DNA from: an uncultured Agathobacter sp.
GTDB taxonomy: Bacteria > Bacillota > Clostridia > Lachnospirales > Lachnospiraceae
Direction of reading: 5' to 3'
Assembly (NCBI GenBank): GCA_910587655.1
Contig: CAJUND010000006.1
Span: forward strand, 1 to 64,000
DNA length: 64,000 nucleotides
Shown here: one piece after another, positions 7,415 to 17,026 of the stretch
How positions within the stretch are numbered: position 1 is the stretch's first letter
Layout: each line of letters starts with the position of its first letter
Made by a program: the position numbers and the translations under genes
The notes under the pieces: model-generated
Database searches by the model: none
The model's input: the letters and a program-made list of their open reading frames with translations, nothing else
What the model was told of the DNA's origin: nothing

Positions 7415-8437
7415 ATGAAGAAGCAATGCTGGAAAAAAGGAATCGTATTTGCCGCAGCAGCCATTGGAGCCATCCTGCTTGCAGGAGTGAATACTGCATC
7501 TGCAAAGACTGGGAAAGTGGAGCTGAATCTGACGGGGACTCCCGTACAGAACAGACGGCCGCAGGCACTAAAAAAGGCAAAGAAAGTCACAATTAATTGC
7601 AGCAAACCATCTGTGGTAAAAGCGAAGTATAAGAAGAACCGAAAGGATAAACGTATTGTTTTTACCGGAAAGAAAAAGGGAACAGCCGTGGTAACGGTAA
7701 CATGCCGTCTGAAGAACAAAAAGAAGAAAACCTACCGGTACAAAGTCAAGGTAGTCAAAGGAAAGAAAGTGTCTGACCTTGGCAGGGCAAAAGAGGCATT
7801 TCAGATACAGAACCGGTACCGGGCGGAAAAAGGAGTTGCGGAACTGGAGTGGTCGGATGAACTTTACCGTTTCTGCCTCTACCGCCTAAAGAACAGCGGG
7901 TTTGACGCCCATAAGAATCTCGGCAGGGATATGAATGAATACTTTGGTGACTATGTCAAATACAAGCATCTGCTGTTCAGTGAAAATCAGGATGCGGGAA
8001 ACAGCAGTGCAAAAGCTACCATGAAAGTATGGAAAAACAGTTCCGGGCATTACCATAACCTGCTCTCGAAAAATCATGTATGCGGAGCAATCGCCTGCTA
8101 CAATAACATGTGGTGCGCCATTTTTTATGATAAAGATAAAAGCGAGGTGGAAAACTGGCGGGATTATCAGATTAAGAAAATCACCGTGAAACGGTATGAC
8201 AGTGGAAAAGGAACATACCTTGGAGGCTGTTCCATCGGCTACTATGAGACGGAGGACCACTGGAATACCCTGCAGGCGGTAGCCATATCAAAAGAATCCG
8301 GAAAAGATATTTATCTGGCAGTGGGAAAGACCTACACCATTTATGAGAGGAAACGACCGGATGGATGTGAGAAAGCGGAATCGGTGACAATCACAGTGAC
8401 CGAGGACGGCATAAGCGAAATTATCTTAAAAAGTTAA
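7415..8437 (+). CDS. Secreted CAP/SCP-domain protein with Ig-like domain
   Basis: 340 residues from ATG 7415 (GAGGGAGGTGG site). Signal peptide at residues 1-30 (basic start, AAAAIGAILLAG core, ASA cleavage). Residues about 35-118 are a very Lys-rich Ig-like domain. About residue 125 onward is a CAP domain (QNRYRAEKGVAELEWSDEL, later WKNSSGHYHNLL and a Trp-Cys-Ala-Ile-Phe strand), followed by a C-terminal beta-rich region. CAP proteins are extracellular, and their exact activity in bacteria is mostly unknown. It stands before the adhesin and sortase genes, so it is probably part of the cell-surface module. It has no LPxTG or membrane anchor; the Lys-rich domain could hold it to the anionic wall. 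Confidence 0.8.
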   Translation: MKKQCWKKGIVFAAAAIGAILLAGVNTASAKTGKVELNLTGTPVQNRRPQALKKAKKVTINCSKPSVVKAKYKKNRKDKRIVFTGKKKGTAVVTVTCRLKNKKKKTYRYKVKVVKGKKVSDLGRAKEAFQIQNRYRAEKGVAELEWSDELYRFCLYRLKNSGFDAHKNLGRDMNEYFGDYVKYKHLLFSENQDAGNSSAKATMKVWKNSSGHYHNLLSKNHVCGAIACYNNMWCAIFYDKDKSEVENWRDYQIKKITVKRYDSGKGTYLGGCSIGYYETEDHWNTLQAVAISKESGKDIYLAVGKTYTIYERKRPDGCEKAESVTITVTEDGISEIILKS

Positions 8438-8463
8438 TATCCGAACAAGTAAATATGAATTAA

Positions 8464-8500
8464 AGAACCTTTCTGGTAATAGCGGAAGGGTTCTTTTTTT
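8464..8500 (+). terminator. Intrinsic terminator after CAP gene
   Basis: AGAACCTTTC pairs with GGAAGGGTTCT over a 10-base loop and is followed by seven Ts. Confidence 0.8.
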
Positions 8501-8538
8501 GTCCTTAAAGCAGGACAGAGGAAAGGAGGCGAAAAGCT

Positions 8539-8595
8539 GTGAAGGATTTCAAGCGAGGACCGCCGGATAGCAAAGACAGCAATCCAATGATCTAG
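8539..8595 (+). CDS. Possible 18-codon leader peptide upstream of the adhesin
   Basis: A GTG start at 8539 sits 9 bases after a strong AAAGGAGGCG site and opens an 18-codon frame ending 29 bp before the adhesin start. The strong site has no other start codon nearby. It could be a leader peptide tuning adhesin translation or a chance ORF. The support is only the ribosome binding site and position. Confidence 0.3.
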   Translation: MKDFKRGPPDSKDSNPMI

Positions 8596-8624
8596 AAATT
8601 ATATCCAGAAAGGAAATAAAAATT

Positions 8625-11600
8625 ATGAAGAATAAAGGAAAAATAATAAAGAAAAGAATTTTATCGTTTCTGCTGGCAGCGGCAATGCTTTGCGGCATCT
8701 TGCCGGCAAATGCAACAGTGGCAAACGCAGCATCGACAAGTGTGAGCCTTTCATCCCTCGGCAGGAGAGGAAATGTTTCAATTGGCTCAAAGACGAAGTC
8801 CGGCACATGGTGGAAAATGAATCTGGGCGGCAAGGAGGCATTCTGTATTGACCTTGGTTATACCTGCCATTCCGGGAACAGCTATGCGGCAGAGGAAAAG
8901 CACCAGTGGGATCAGGATACCGGAGGGGCGAAAAACGGCAATTATGCCAAAGTCATCCGCTGGTACGTGATTGAGAAAAACCGGTCAAAGAAAGGTTTCG
9001 TGATGAGTCAGGCACTGATCTGGTCGATTGCAGAGGGACGCACCTCGGAGGCACAGTTGAAGGATGTTATTAAGCAGGTAAAAGACAATATCGGCATCTC
9101 GCCAAATAAGTCAGTAAATGATATCTATAAGGACATTTTCCAGCCGTCAGGAAACTGGACGGCAGAAATCACATTCTGGCAGAAAACGGGAAACAGCAAG
9201 AGATACCAGAGACTGTTGACCGTGGATGCGGAAAAGCAGCCGCACACGTATGAGCCGACGCCGTTAAATGACAGTGTCTATTACAGACAGAGAATTACGG
9301 TTCTGAAAAAAGATGAGGATGGCAAGGGGCTTGGGGGAATCCAGTTTACACTGGATGCGGATAACCTCGATGACCTGTATTCCTTTTCTATGGTGGACAG
9401 GGACGGCACAGAGGAAGGGCAGGCAGATGACGATAATGATACTTCTTTCAGCATGACCGGGTATACAAGGGACAGCGGCCGGATTTCTTTCCGCATGACG
9501 TATAAGATGTCCACGGAAGATTACTATTATTATACGGATGCGCAGCTTGCCAAGATGACAGCGGATGAAAAGAAGGACGCAAAGAAATATCTAATGGATG
9601 TTCTTGAACTGGATGAGGGTGTGGATTTTGCCTCTGACATGACAAAGGCTTCTGCCCAGAAACTTGCAGACAAAGAACTGAAGGAAATGAAAAATGATAT
9701 TTCCAATACCTATACCCTGACGGAAGATAATACCGGGGATAACAGGCACATTGTGATGGACCCGGAGTTTGCCGGTGGAAAGAAAATCACCCTGAAGAAA
9801 GCCAACAGTTGGGAAAAAAATGCAGATGGAGTGTGGCCGGACAGTCAGGAGGAAATTCCGTCTGAGTATTCCAAGGCATATGTCACCGGGGTAACCAACC
9901 ATTATAAGAAAGCGACCATTAAAGTCGTGAAGATTGATAAATACAGTTCCGATAAAAAGGCGCACGGTGAGGCCAGTCTGGAGGGGGCACAGTTCCAGCT
10001 TTATGCAGAGCAGAGTTGCAGCAACAAGGCGACCGTTTATGACGCGGAGGGCAATGCAAAGACAGCGGGTATTTATACCGTCAAGGACGGAATGCTTGGA
10101 ACGGATTTTCTGCGGAGCGGCAATACCTATTATCTGAAAGAGGTAAAGGCTCCGGTAGGGTATACGCTGTCCAATGACATCCTCCCGGTCAAAGTGGATG
10201 CTTCAAGTAAAGATGCAGAGTATACCTACGATCTTGCTACCGCAGAGTATGGTAACAAGCCGGTTCTTGGAAAAGTAGCAGTAAAAAAATATTACTCAGA
10301 TGGAAAGACCGGCCCGCTTCATCCGGAGGCGAACACGGTATTTCAGGTGTATCTCGCTGATAAAACCTATGAAACCTGCGATGACTATGAGAGGGCGACA
10401 ATCCGGACTGACAAGGACGGATATGGTATTACCCCTGATTTATATTATGGGCATTACACGGTGCATCAGGTGGATTCCGGAGATGAGGATACCATCAGGG
10501 TGGATGATTTCGATGTGACAATCGATGAGGATGGAAAGGTCTATACTTATCCGATGTTAAACGAACTGTTTAAGGCGTATCTGAGAATACTGAAAAAAGA
10601 CGGGAATACGGAAAAGCAGGTGCTAAAGGCTGGCACAACATATCAGATTTACCGTATGACGGATGAGGGAGAGAAGCTGGTGGAGCAGTCCTATAGTGAC
10701 GGAAACCAGATGAAAACCATCAATCAGTTTATCACCAATGACTCCGGGGAAGTGATGACCGTGAAGGAGTTGAAATCCGGCACGTACCGGATTTATGAGA
10801 CGGACAGTGCAAGCGGTCTGCACATCACGGAAAAATACATTGAAGTGACAATCAACAGCAAGGCAGATAACTATGAGAGCTGGAAAGACGAGGACGGCTA
10901 TACCCATGCCACCGTGACGGTAACCTATACGAATGAGGAAACCAAGGGCAGGCTGAAACTCTATAAGACCGGGGAAGTGCTGGCAGGCTATGAAGATGGG
11001 GCATTTGTCTATGAGGAGCGTTTTCTGAAAGGATGCGTGTTCGAGGTTACTGCGGCGGAAGATATTGCAACGCAGGACAATCAGGGAACGAACTGGTATG
11101 AAAAAGGTGAACTTGTGGCAACAATCACAACAGGAGAGGGTGCAGAGTTTACCAGAGAATGCAAAGGTATTACCGGATATACCGTGGATGAGGACGGCAC
11201 AGTGACGGTTGACCTGCCGCTTGGGAAATACCATGTGACGGAGAAAGAGACGGAATACGGCTATGTTTTGCCGGAGAAAGGCTGGGATGTGGAATTTAAC
11301 TGGAAAAACAAGGATGAGGAATATGTTCTCAATGCCACAGACGCCACGGACAAAGATGGTGTACTGAATGTTGCCAATGCCCGCGCAAAGGCAGCCATTT
11401 CCCTGTTTAAGACAGACGCTGCGACCAGACAGGCAGTCGAGGGTGCGGTATTTGGCATCTTTACCAGAAATGATATTTACAATGCCGATGGAGAAAAGAT
11501 TGTGGCGGCCGGAACGCAGCTTGGAACGGTTACCACAGATACCGATGGAAATGCAAAATCCAATCTTGACCTTCCGCTGATGAGTGAGGATTATCCGAAA

Positions 11601-13043
11601 GTGGATACGGATTCTGCTGTAGATGCAGAACCTGCTGAAACACCGGCAGTTGTGACAATGCCGCCTCTGGAAAAGCTTCTGACACTGGCCAATACATCGA
11701 AAACTGTATTCGGTAAGGATACAGAAGATGTGGAGGATGAATCGGAAGAAGATATGGAAACAGAAGAAGATGCAGAGGATGAATCCGAAGATGACGCAGC
11801 AGGAGAGACAGAAGATGAATCCGAAAGCGTTCCGGCCACGGATTCTGCCATTACGCTGAATTCCGGTGATTATTACCTAAAGGAACTGTCCGTATCCGGC
11901 AGTTATTATCTGAATCAGACAGAGTATCCGGTGCATCTGGAATACAAGGATCAGGAGACGAAAATAATCGCTGCCGATGTGGAGGCAGAAAACACCCAGA
12001 CAAATACGGTTATCAGCAAGACATCCGTCACAAACAGTGAAGAACTGCCGGGCTGTGAACTGCAGATTACAGATGCGACAGGAAGTGCGATTGTAAGCTG
12101 GATATCCGGTGATAAGGATTCCATCAAACTGAATGAAAAGCTGAAGGAAATGGGATACCGTAATGTTACAGCAGTTCTGGATGAGAAAGGGGCAGTACAG
12201 ATCAATGGTCTGCTTCATGACACAACCTACACTTTGACAGAGACAAGGCCGGCCGATGGTTTTACAACGGCAGACAGTATTTCGTTCCAGCTTGTGGAAG
12301 GAGAAAACAGCCGGACACTGGTGGCAGTCGTGGAGGATGAGATAACACTTCAGACTGACAATATCGTCCGCATGGTGGATGATACCACCAAGGTAGAGAT
12401 TTCCAAGACAGAGATTACAGGGGAGAAAGAAATCCCCGGCTGCGAACTGGAGATCACAGACAAGGAGAGCGGGGAAGTCATTGACGCTTGGACCTCAACA
12501 GAGGAAAAGCATCTGGTGGAACAGGTATTTGTTGTCGGCAGGACATATGTGCTGACAGAGAAGCGTCCGGCAGACGGTTATGCCACGGCAGACAGCATTG
12601 AATTTACCGTGGAAGATACCGGGGAAATCCAGAGTGTGGCAATGAAGGATGAGACTACCAAGATCCGCCTCATTAAGTTAGCAGGGGATACCGGAGAAGG
12701 ACTGCGCGGTGCTAAATTTGAAGTTTATGACAGCGAAGGGAAGAAAGTGCTTGCATTTACTTCCAAAGAAGATGGATACGATATTACCGGAAAGCTGGCT
12801 GTCGGAGAGACTTATACATTTAAAGAAGTGGAGGCTCCGAAAGGGTACAAGCTGGCGAAGGCTGTAAAGTATACGGTAAAAGATACCGGAGAGATACAGA
12901 AGGTGTCCGTAACGGATGAGAAACAGCCAAAGCCACATGTTCCGCAGACCGGAGGGAATACCCCGCTCATGGCGGTAGTCTGCCTGTTTATTTTGGCAGG
13001 CGGTGCATGGCTTGTTTCCCGTAAAAAGAGGATGAGGGCATGA
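8625..13043 (+). CDS. Giant Cna-B/SpaA-type adhesin with thioester domain and VPQTG anchor
   Basis: 1472 residues. Signal peptide to about residue 36. The N-terminal domain has Cys74 in AFCIDLG and Gln129 in SQALIW, the pair that forms the internal thioester in adhesin thioester domains, a covalent host-binding bond. Many prealbumin-like Cna-B repeats follow. The last four in the C-terminal third are close relatives of one another, each with a Lys near the start and an E-x-R/K-P or E-x-APKGY block, fitting isopeptide-stabilised domains. A strongly acidic Glu/Asp tract lies at about 1030-1070. The wall anchor VPQTG is at 1439-1443, then a membrane helix and an RKKR tail. The sortase gene overlaps by ATGA. 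Probable roles are host attachment or mating-pair adhesion. Confidence 0.88.
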   Translation: MKNKGKIIKKRILSFLLAAAMLCGILPANATVANAASTSVSLSSLGRRGNVSIGSKTKSGTWWKMNLGGKEAFCIDLGYTCHSGNSYAAEEKHQWDQDTGGAKNGNYAKVIRWYVIEKNRSKKGFVMSQALIWSIAEGRTSEAQLKDVIKQVKDNIGISPNKSVNDIYKDIFQPSGNWTAEITFWQKTGNSKRYQRLLTVDAEKQPHTYEPTPLNDSVYYRQRITVLKKDEDGKGLGGIQFTLDADNLDDLYSFSMVDRDGTEEGQADDDNDTSFSMTGYTRDSGRISFRMTYKMSTEDYYYYTDAQLAKMTADEKKDAKKYLMDVLELDEGVDFASDMTKASAQKLADKELKEMKNDISNTYTLTEDNTGDNRHIVMDPEFAGGKKITLKKANSWEKNADGVWPDSQEEIPSEYSKAYVTGVTNHYKKATIKVVKIDKYSSDKKAHGEASLEGAQFQLYAEQSCSNKATVYDAEGNAKTAGIYTVKDGMLGTDFLRSGNTYYLKEVKAPVGYTLSNDILPVKVDASSKDAEYTYDLATAEYGNKPVLGKVAVKKYYSDGKTGPLHPEANTVFQVYLADKTYETCDDYERATIRTDKDGYGITPDLYYGHYTVHQVDSGDEDTIRVDDFDVTIDEDGKVYTYPMLNELFKAYLRILKKDGNTEKQVLKAGTTYQIYRMTDEGEKLVEQSYSDGNQMKTINQFITNDSGEVMTVKELKSGTYRIYETDSASGLHITEKYIEVTINSKADNYESWKDEDGYTHATVTVTYTNEETKGRLKLYKTGEVLAGYEDGAFVYEERFLKGCVFEVTAAEDIATQDNQGTNWYEKGELVATITTGEGAEFTRECKGITGYTVDEDGTVTVDLPLGKYHVTEKETEYGYVLPEKGWDVEFNWKNKDEEYVLNATDATDKDGVLNVANARAKAAISLFKTDAATRQAVEGAVFGIFTRNDIYNADGEKIVAAGTQLGTVTTDTDGNAKSNLDLPLMSEDYPKVDTDSAVDAEPAETPAVVTMPPLEKLLTLANTSKTVFGKDTEDVEDESEEDMETEEDAEDESEDDAAGETEDESESVPATDSAITLNSGDYYLKELSVSGSYYLNQTEYPVHLEYKDQETKIIAADVEAENTQTNTVISKTSVTNSEELPGCELQITDATGSAIVSWISGDKDSIKLNEKLKEMGYRNVTAVLDEKGAVQINGLLHDTTYTLTETRPADGFTTADSISFQLVEGENSRTLVAVVEDEITLQTDNIVRMVDDTTKVEISKTEITGEKEIPGCELEITDKESGEVIDAWTSTEEKHLVEQVFVVGRTYVLTEKRPADGYATADSIEFTVEDTGEIQSVAMKDETTKIRLIKLAGDTGEGLRGAKFEVYDSEGKKVLAFTSKEDGYDITGKLAVGETYTFKEVEAPKGYKLAKAVKYTVKDTGEIQKVSVTDEKQPKPHVPQTGGNTPLMAVVCLFILAGGAWLVSRKKRMRA

Positions 13044-13840
13044 TTCGGCACAGGGCGAAAAAGGGATTAACACAGAAGAATAAAACAAAGAGACGAGTTA
13101 AGAGGAGGATTGTAAGCCTCTTTTTTCTTTTGGCTGCCGTACTGGCGGCTCTTTTTATTTACCGCCTGTACCGGGAGGATAAAGGCTATTTGGACCGCTT
13201 CAAAGAACTGGAAGAAACAGAGGAACAGGACTATGGCTATGATAAAAAGAAACCAGAAAGCAGTAATCCAGACTGGATTGGCTGGTTAAAGATCAGGGAT
13301 ACCAGTATTTCCTATCCGGTCATGCAGCGGCAGGGGGACGCCGAATACTATCTGCACCGGGATTTTGACGGGGCGTATAGTTTTTACGGCACACCCTTTT
13401 TAGACATCCGCTGTACACCAGACAGTGACAACTGCATTATTTACGGCCATAACATCAACGGCGGCAGGATGTTCGGGGCACTCCATGCCTATGCCGGGGA
13501 AAGTTATTATAAGAAACACCCGGAGATACAGTTTCGGGCAGGACAGGAAAAGAGGACCTATGAAATCATGTCGGTAATCCAGACGGATATTTCCTCCCCG
13601 GTCTACTCATTTGTGGATACGGGGAATCATGAAGAATACCGGGAATATGTCCGGAAGATTCTTTCGGGCAGCCTGTACCGGACGGAGATGGCAGGGCAGA
13701 TAGAAAAGAAGCTGGAGGAAGAATCGGAAGATGATTTTTTCAGGACATACCAGTTTCTTACCCTGTCCACCTGCAGAAGTTGGGCTGGGCGGGACCAGAG
13801 GCTTTTGGTGGTGGCGGCAAGGGAGTGGGAGACAGAATAA
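13040..13840 (+). CDS. Class B-type sortase
   Basis: 266 residues. N-terminal membrane helix after a basic stretch (about residues 27-45). The catalytic domain has His137 in IYGHN, Cys245 in TLSTC and Arg254 in QRLLVV, the sortase triad. The TLSTC motif and domain spacing fit class B enzymes. It overlaps the adhesin gene by four bases and almost certainly anchors that protein through its VPQTG signal. The 13841-14172 gap downstream has hairpins and a terminator but no supported gene. Confidence 0.87.
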   Translation: MIRHRAKKGLTQKNKTKRRVKRRIVSLFFLLAAVLAALFIYRLYREDKGYLDRFKELEETEEQDYGYDKKKPESSNPDWIGWLKIRDTSISYPVMQRQGDAEYYLHRDFDGAYSFYGTPFLDIRCTPDSDNCIIYGHNINGGRMFGALHAYAGESYYKKHPEIQFRAGQEKRTYEIMSVIQTDISSPVYSFVDTGNHEEYREYVRKILSGSLYRTEMAGQIEKKLEEESEDDFFRTYQFLTLSTCRSWAGRDQRLLVVAAREWETE

Positions 13841-14010
13841 TAGAACCGTTACCCGCTGGGAAAAAGCATCCCCTGTTCCTCCTGCGGTTCCTCCGCCGGT
13901 ATCCGCAGGAAACTGGTAGGCAAGTGTGAAGGAAATTGATGGTTCGTAAGAACCTCACCAATCAATTTCTCGCAACGTGCCGATTACGGCACTTTGCTCT
14001 CTTCGCACCG

Positions 14011-14037
14011 GAAGAACGCAAAGGCAGCGTTCTTTTT
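14011..14037 (+). terminator. Intrinsic terminator of the surface module
   Basis: AAGAACGC pairs with GCGTTCTT over a 7-base loop and runs into five Ts. It falls inside a possible 70-codon frame at 13936, which argues that frame is not a gene. Confidence 0.7.
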
Positions 14038-14172
14038 GTGTTTGAAAACAGGGCGGATGCCCGCCTTTCCAGCCTTATGTCGGCGTTTTCCGCCGAATGT
14101 CTGAAAATCAAATGCCGGTATGCCTGCAGTATCGTACCAGAAAAATGAGACAAGAGGGTCTGTAGTGTGTCA

Positions 14173-14286
14173 GATACATTGTTGGTTCTGCTTCGTTTGC
14201 GGCGCAATCTTTGTTGGGTATTGTGAATAGCTTTCCATGCATCTTTAGGGTATGTTGTGTGTAGCAAAACGAAAGGAGATGCACCT
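14173..14286 (+). promoter_or_regulatory. Shared upstream regulatory repeat, copy B
   Basis: Second copy of the region at 7303-7414, ending at the AAAGGAGATG ribosome binding site of the RHH gene. The two copies are similar over their full length, which suggests coordinated control of the surface module and the methyltransferase cluster. Confidence 0.6.
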
Positions 14287-14685
14287 ATGGAAATGAAAAA
14301 CATATGCGGAAAGATTCCCCTGGAACTTCATGAGAGAGTCCGGGAGGAAATCGAGAGGACGGAGAGCAGTACACAAAAATTTATTCAGCAGGTGATTGAA
14401 GAACATTTTAGCGGAAAAGGAGAGATGAACATGGGAACAAGGACACTGGCAGTACAGGTATCAGAGGAACTTTTTGGCAGGCTCAAAGCGGTTGTGGCAA
14501 AGAAAGGATGTAAACAGAAAGAGTTTCTGATTGCCGTTATCGAGCAGGCCATCCGGACGGCAGAAGCTGAGTGGGCACAGGACAGCGCCGAAAGTGCGGC
14601 AGAGGCAGAAACGGGAGAGACAGAAACAGAAGAAGAAAGCAGCCAGCCGGAGGAAACGTCAGATAGTGAATCGGGCGTGGCATAG
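14287..14685 (+). CDS. Tandem ribbon-helix-helix-like DNA-binding protein
   Basis: 132 residues from ATG 14287. Two similar segments (KIPLELHERVREEIERT...FIQQVIEEHF and AVQVSEELFGRLKAVVAKK...FLIAVIEQAI) each look like a short strand followed by two helices, the layout of RHH repressors. The C-terminal 35 residues are acidic and low in complexity. It probably regulates the element or acts in relaxosome or partition DNA binding. A terminator follows, so it is a single transcription unit under regulatory repeat B. Confidence 0.65.
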   Translation: MEMKNICGKIPLELHERVREEIERTESSTQKFIQQVIEEHFSGKGEMNMGTRTLAVQVSEELFGRLKAVVAKKGCKQKEFLIAVIEQAIRTAEAEWAQDSAESAAEAETGETETEEESSQPEETSDSESGVA

Positions 14686-14733
14686 GCACGAAAAAGAGGA
14701 TAGACAAAAACAAAAAAGTAACTTATTAACCAG

Positions 14734-14762
14734 ACGGCATGGTGCAATCCATGCCGTTTTTT
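14734..14762 (+). terminator. Intrinsic terminator after the RHH gene
   Basis: Perfect stem ACGGCATGG / CCATGCCGT with a 6-base loop and a T-run. It rules out the ATG at 14739 as a start of the next gene. Confidence 0.85.
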
Positions 14763-14774
14763 CAGCGAAGGAAG

Positions 14775-16082
14775 GTGATTACCGGAACGATTTATTTTTT
14801 TGATTTATTTAGTGGAATCGGTGGGTTCCGTGAAGGGCTTACCCGTGCGGGAGGATTTGAATGTGTCGGACACTGCGAGGCGGACGCCTATGCGGACAGG
14901 AATTACCGGGCGCTGTTTGAGACGGAAGGAGAGTGGTTCTGCGATGACGCAACAAAAATTGAGACAGGAGGAATGCCGGATTTTGATCTCCTCTGTGCAG
15001 GATTTCCTTGTCAGGCATTCTCTATTGCTGGAAAACGGAAAGGATTTGAAGATGCCAGAGGAACCTTGTTCTTTGAAGTGGCCAGACTGGCTGCAGAAAA
15101 ACGGCCTCCTTATCTTCTCCTTGAAAACGTACCCGGACTGCTGTCGCATGACAAAGGCCGGACGTTTTACACGATCCTCAGCACGCTTTCAGAACTGGGG
15201 TATCATGTGGAGTGGAAAGTGCTTAACAGCAAGGATTTCGGAGTCCCGCAGTCAAGAAAGAGGGTGTATATTGTCGGATATCTTGATGGAAGATGTGCCG
15301 GAAAAATACTACCTTTCCCAGAGGCAAATGGAGCGGCTCTTGTACAAGTCCTTGCAGGAAGTCAGGGAAAAAGAGTCTACAGCACAGGGGGAGTGAGCTG
15401 CACGCTGACATCACAGGCAGGCGGCATGGGAGGAAAGACGGGTCTGTATGAAGTGGGTGTTCCCATTAAGGAAAACACGAAAAAGGGATACAAGCTTGCC
15501 TATCCCGGAGACAGCATTGATTTGGGGTATTCAACCTTAAACAGCCGGAGGGGGCGTGTCGGGCATGAGATTGCACACACGCTGACAACCGGAAGCCAGC
15601 AGGGGACGCTCCACTTTGTGGATTTATGTTCTCCGCCGCTGGTAACAGAAAGGGCCAGATGCCTTGTGGCAAGACAGAATAACGGAATCAGTAACCGGGC
15701 AGGGGAACGGTCAGGCGTATTAAAGGAGAACGGACCGAGGGCAATCCTGACGCCGCAGAAAGAAAAGGCGAGACAGAACGGACGAAGGATGAAAGAACCG
15801 GAGGAGCCAATGTTCACAATCACGGCAACCGACCGGCACGGAGTCGTTTACCACGGGAGAATCCGCAGGCTGACGCCGCGGGAGTGTTTCCGGCTGCAGG
15901 GATATCATGACAGCCAGATTGACCGGATTATTGATAAAACATCAGACAGCCAGCTTTATAAGCAGGCGGGCAACGGTGTAACGGTAAATGTGGTGGAGTC
16001 AATCGGCAGGAACATCCGGGCAGTGGACGAAGAACGAAAGAAAGCAGACAGCGGGAAAGGCGGGGATGTCTTATCGACCTGA
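14775..16082 (+). CDS. C5-cytosine DNA methyltransferase
   Basis: About 430 residues with the full motif set in order: I (FDLFSGIGGFREGL), IV with catalytic PCQ (Cys74 counted from 14790), VI (ENV), VIII (QSRKRVYIVG), IX (RRLTPRECFRLQGY) and X (GNGVTVNVVESI). It methylates cytosine in DNA using S-adenosylmethionine. No restriction endonuclease is next to it, so it probably protects the element from host restriction or marks its DNA. GTG 14775 is the only usual start but lies within the GGAAGGTGATT ribosome binding site; an ATT at 14790 would have ideal spacing and fit the usual N-terminus. The genes after it encode an amidoligase, a cyclotransferase and MetK. Confidence 0.9.
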   Translation: MITGTIYFFDLFSGIGGFREGLTRAGGFECVGHCEADAYADRNYRALFETEGEWFCDDATKIETGGMPDFDLLCAGFPCQAFSIAGKRKGFEDARGTLFFEVARLAAEKRPPYLLLENVPGLLSHDKGRTFYTILSTLSELGYHVEWKVLNSKDFGVPQSRKRVYIVGYLDGRCAGKILPFPEANGAALVQVLAGSQGKRVYSTGGVSCTLTSQAGGMGGKTGLYEVGVPIKENTKKGYKLAYPGDSIDLGYSTLNSRRGRVGHEIAHTLTTGSQQGTLHFVDLCSPPLVTERARCLVARQNNGISNRAGERSGVLKENGPRAILTPQKEKARQNGRRMKEPEEPMFTITATDRHGVVYHGRIRRLTPRECFRLQGYHDSQIDRIIDKTSDSQLYKQAGNGVTVNVVESIGRNIRAVDEERKKADSGKGGDVLST

Positions 16083-17026
16083 AAGAACAGTATTATGGTA
16101 CGGAAATTGAGATGACAGGAATCAGCAGGCAGCGGGCAGCCGAGGCGGTTGCCCGTATGTTTGGAAGTACACCGGAACGCCTTTATGATTATTATGATAC
16201 ATGGGCGGTGGAAGATACCGAGGGGAAGAAGTGGAAGTTTATGTATGACAGCAGCATCATGGCGCAGAGACGGGAGAGCGGGCGTTACATTTCTGCAGGA
16301 GATGAGTACAAAACGGAGATGGTCAGTCCGAAACTGGAATATGGCGAGATGGAGAAACTGCAGGAGGTGGTGCGGTGTCTGAAACGTGCCGGAGCCAAGG
16401 TCAATTCTTCCTGCGGGATGCATGTCCATGTGGATGCGTCAAACCATACGCCAAAGAGCCTGAAAAATGCATTATCCATTATGTATTCCAAGGAAGATAT
16501 CTTATTTAAGGCACTGAATGTCAATCCCAGCAGGGTAGAACGGTGGTGCAAAAAGGTCAGGGAACCGGTATTGAAAAAGATACGCAGGATGCCGAACAGC
16601 ACCATCAGCATGGAGAAATTTAAACAGGCATGGTACGAAAGGCAGGATGGAAGCGGAGACCATTACAATTGGACGAGGTATTACGCACTGAACCTGCATG
16701 CGGTCTTTTCCAAGGGAACGCTGGAGTGGCGCTGTTTTGAAAGCACGCTCCATGCAGGGAAAGTGAGGGCGAATATTACGCTTGCCCTTGCCATTTCCGC
16801 ACAGGCCATCAATTTGAAATGCACCCATATACAAAAGACGGCAATCACGGAAAATCCCTGCTTTACTTTCCGCACATTCCTTTTGAGGCTCGGTCTTATC
16901 GGGGCGGAATATAAAAATGTGCGGAAACATCTGCTCTCCAATCTGGAGGGCGATCCGGCATGGAGGTATGACAAAAGCAGCTATGAGTGTCTGAAGAAAA
17001 AACAGCAGGCGGGAGAAGAACGGTGA
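16073..17026 (+). CDS. Amidoligase_2-family (glutamine synthetase-fold) ligase
   Basis: About 317 residues. The conserved N-terminus YYGTEIEMTGI, a middle segment EMVSPKLEY, the metal-binding CGMHVHVDAS and a later LEWRCFEST all match the putative amidoligase family related to glutamine synthetase and gamma-glutamylcysteine ligase. The family is predicted to join carboxyl and amino groups with ATP. The conserved N-terminus extends upstream of the first ATG (16112), so translation probably starts at ATC 16073 or CTG 16079 after a GGCGGGGA stretch. The next gene is a gamma-glutamylcyclotransferase; this pairing is reported for the family and suggests making and breaking of a gamma-glutamyl or peptide-type bond. 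Confidence 0.8.
   Translation: MDLKEQYYGTEIEMTGISRQRAAEAVARMFGSTPERLYDYYDTWAVEDTEGKKWKFMYDSSIMAQRRESGRYISAGDEYKTEMVSPKLEYGEMEKLQEVVRCLKRAGAKVNSSCGMHVHVDASNHTPKSLKNALSIMYSKEDILFKALNVNPSRVERWCKKVREPVLKKIRRMPNSTISMEKFKQAWYERQDGSGDHYNWTRYYALNLHAVFSKGTLEWRCFESTLHAGKVRANITLALAISAQAINLKCTHIQKTAITENPCFTFRTFLLRLGLIGAEYKNVRKHLLSNLEGDPAWRYDKSSYECLKKKQQAGEER

Noticed and set aside
13936..14148. 70-codon frame after the sortase
   Set aside because: It is crossed by a convincing terminator and has no ribosome binding site or recognisable composition.
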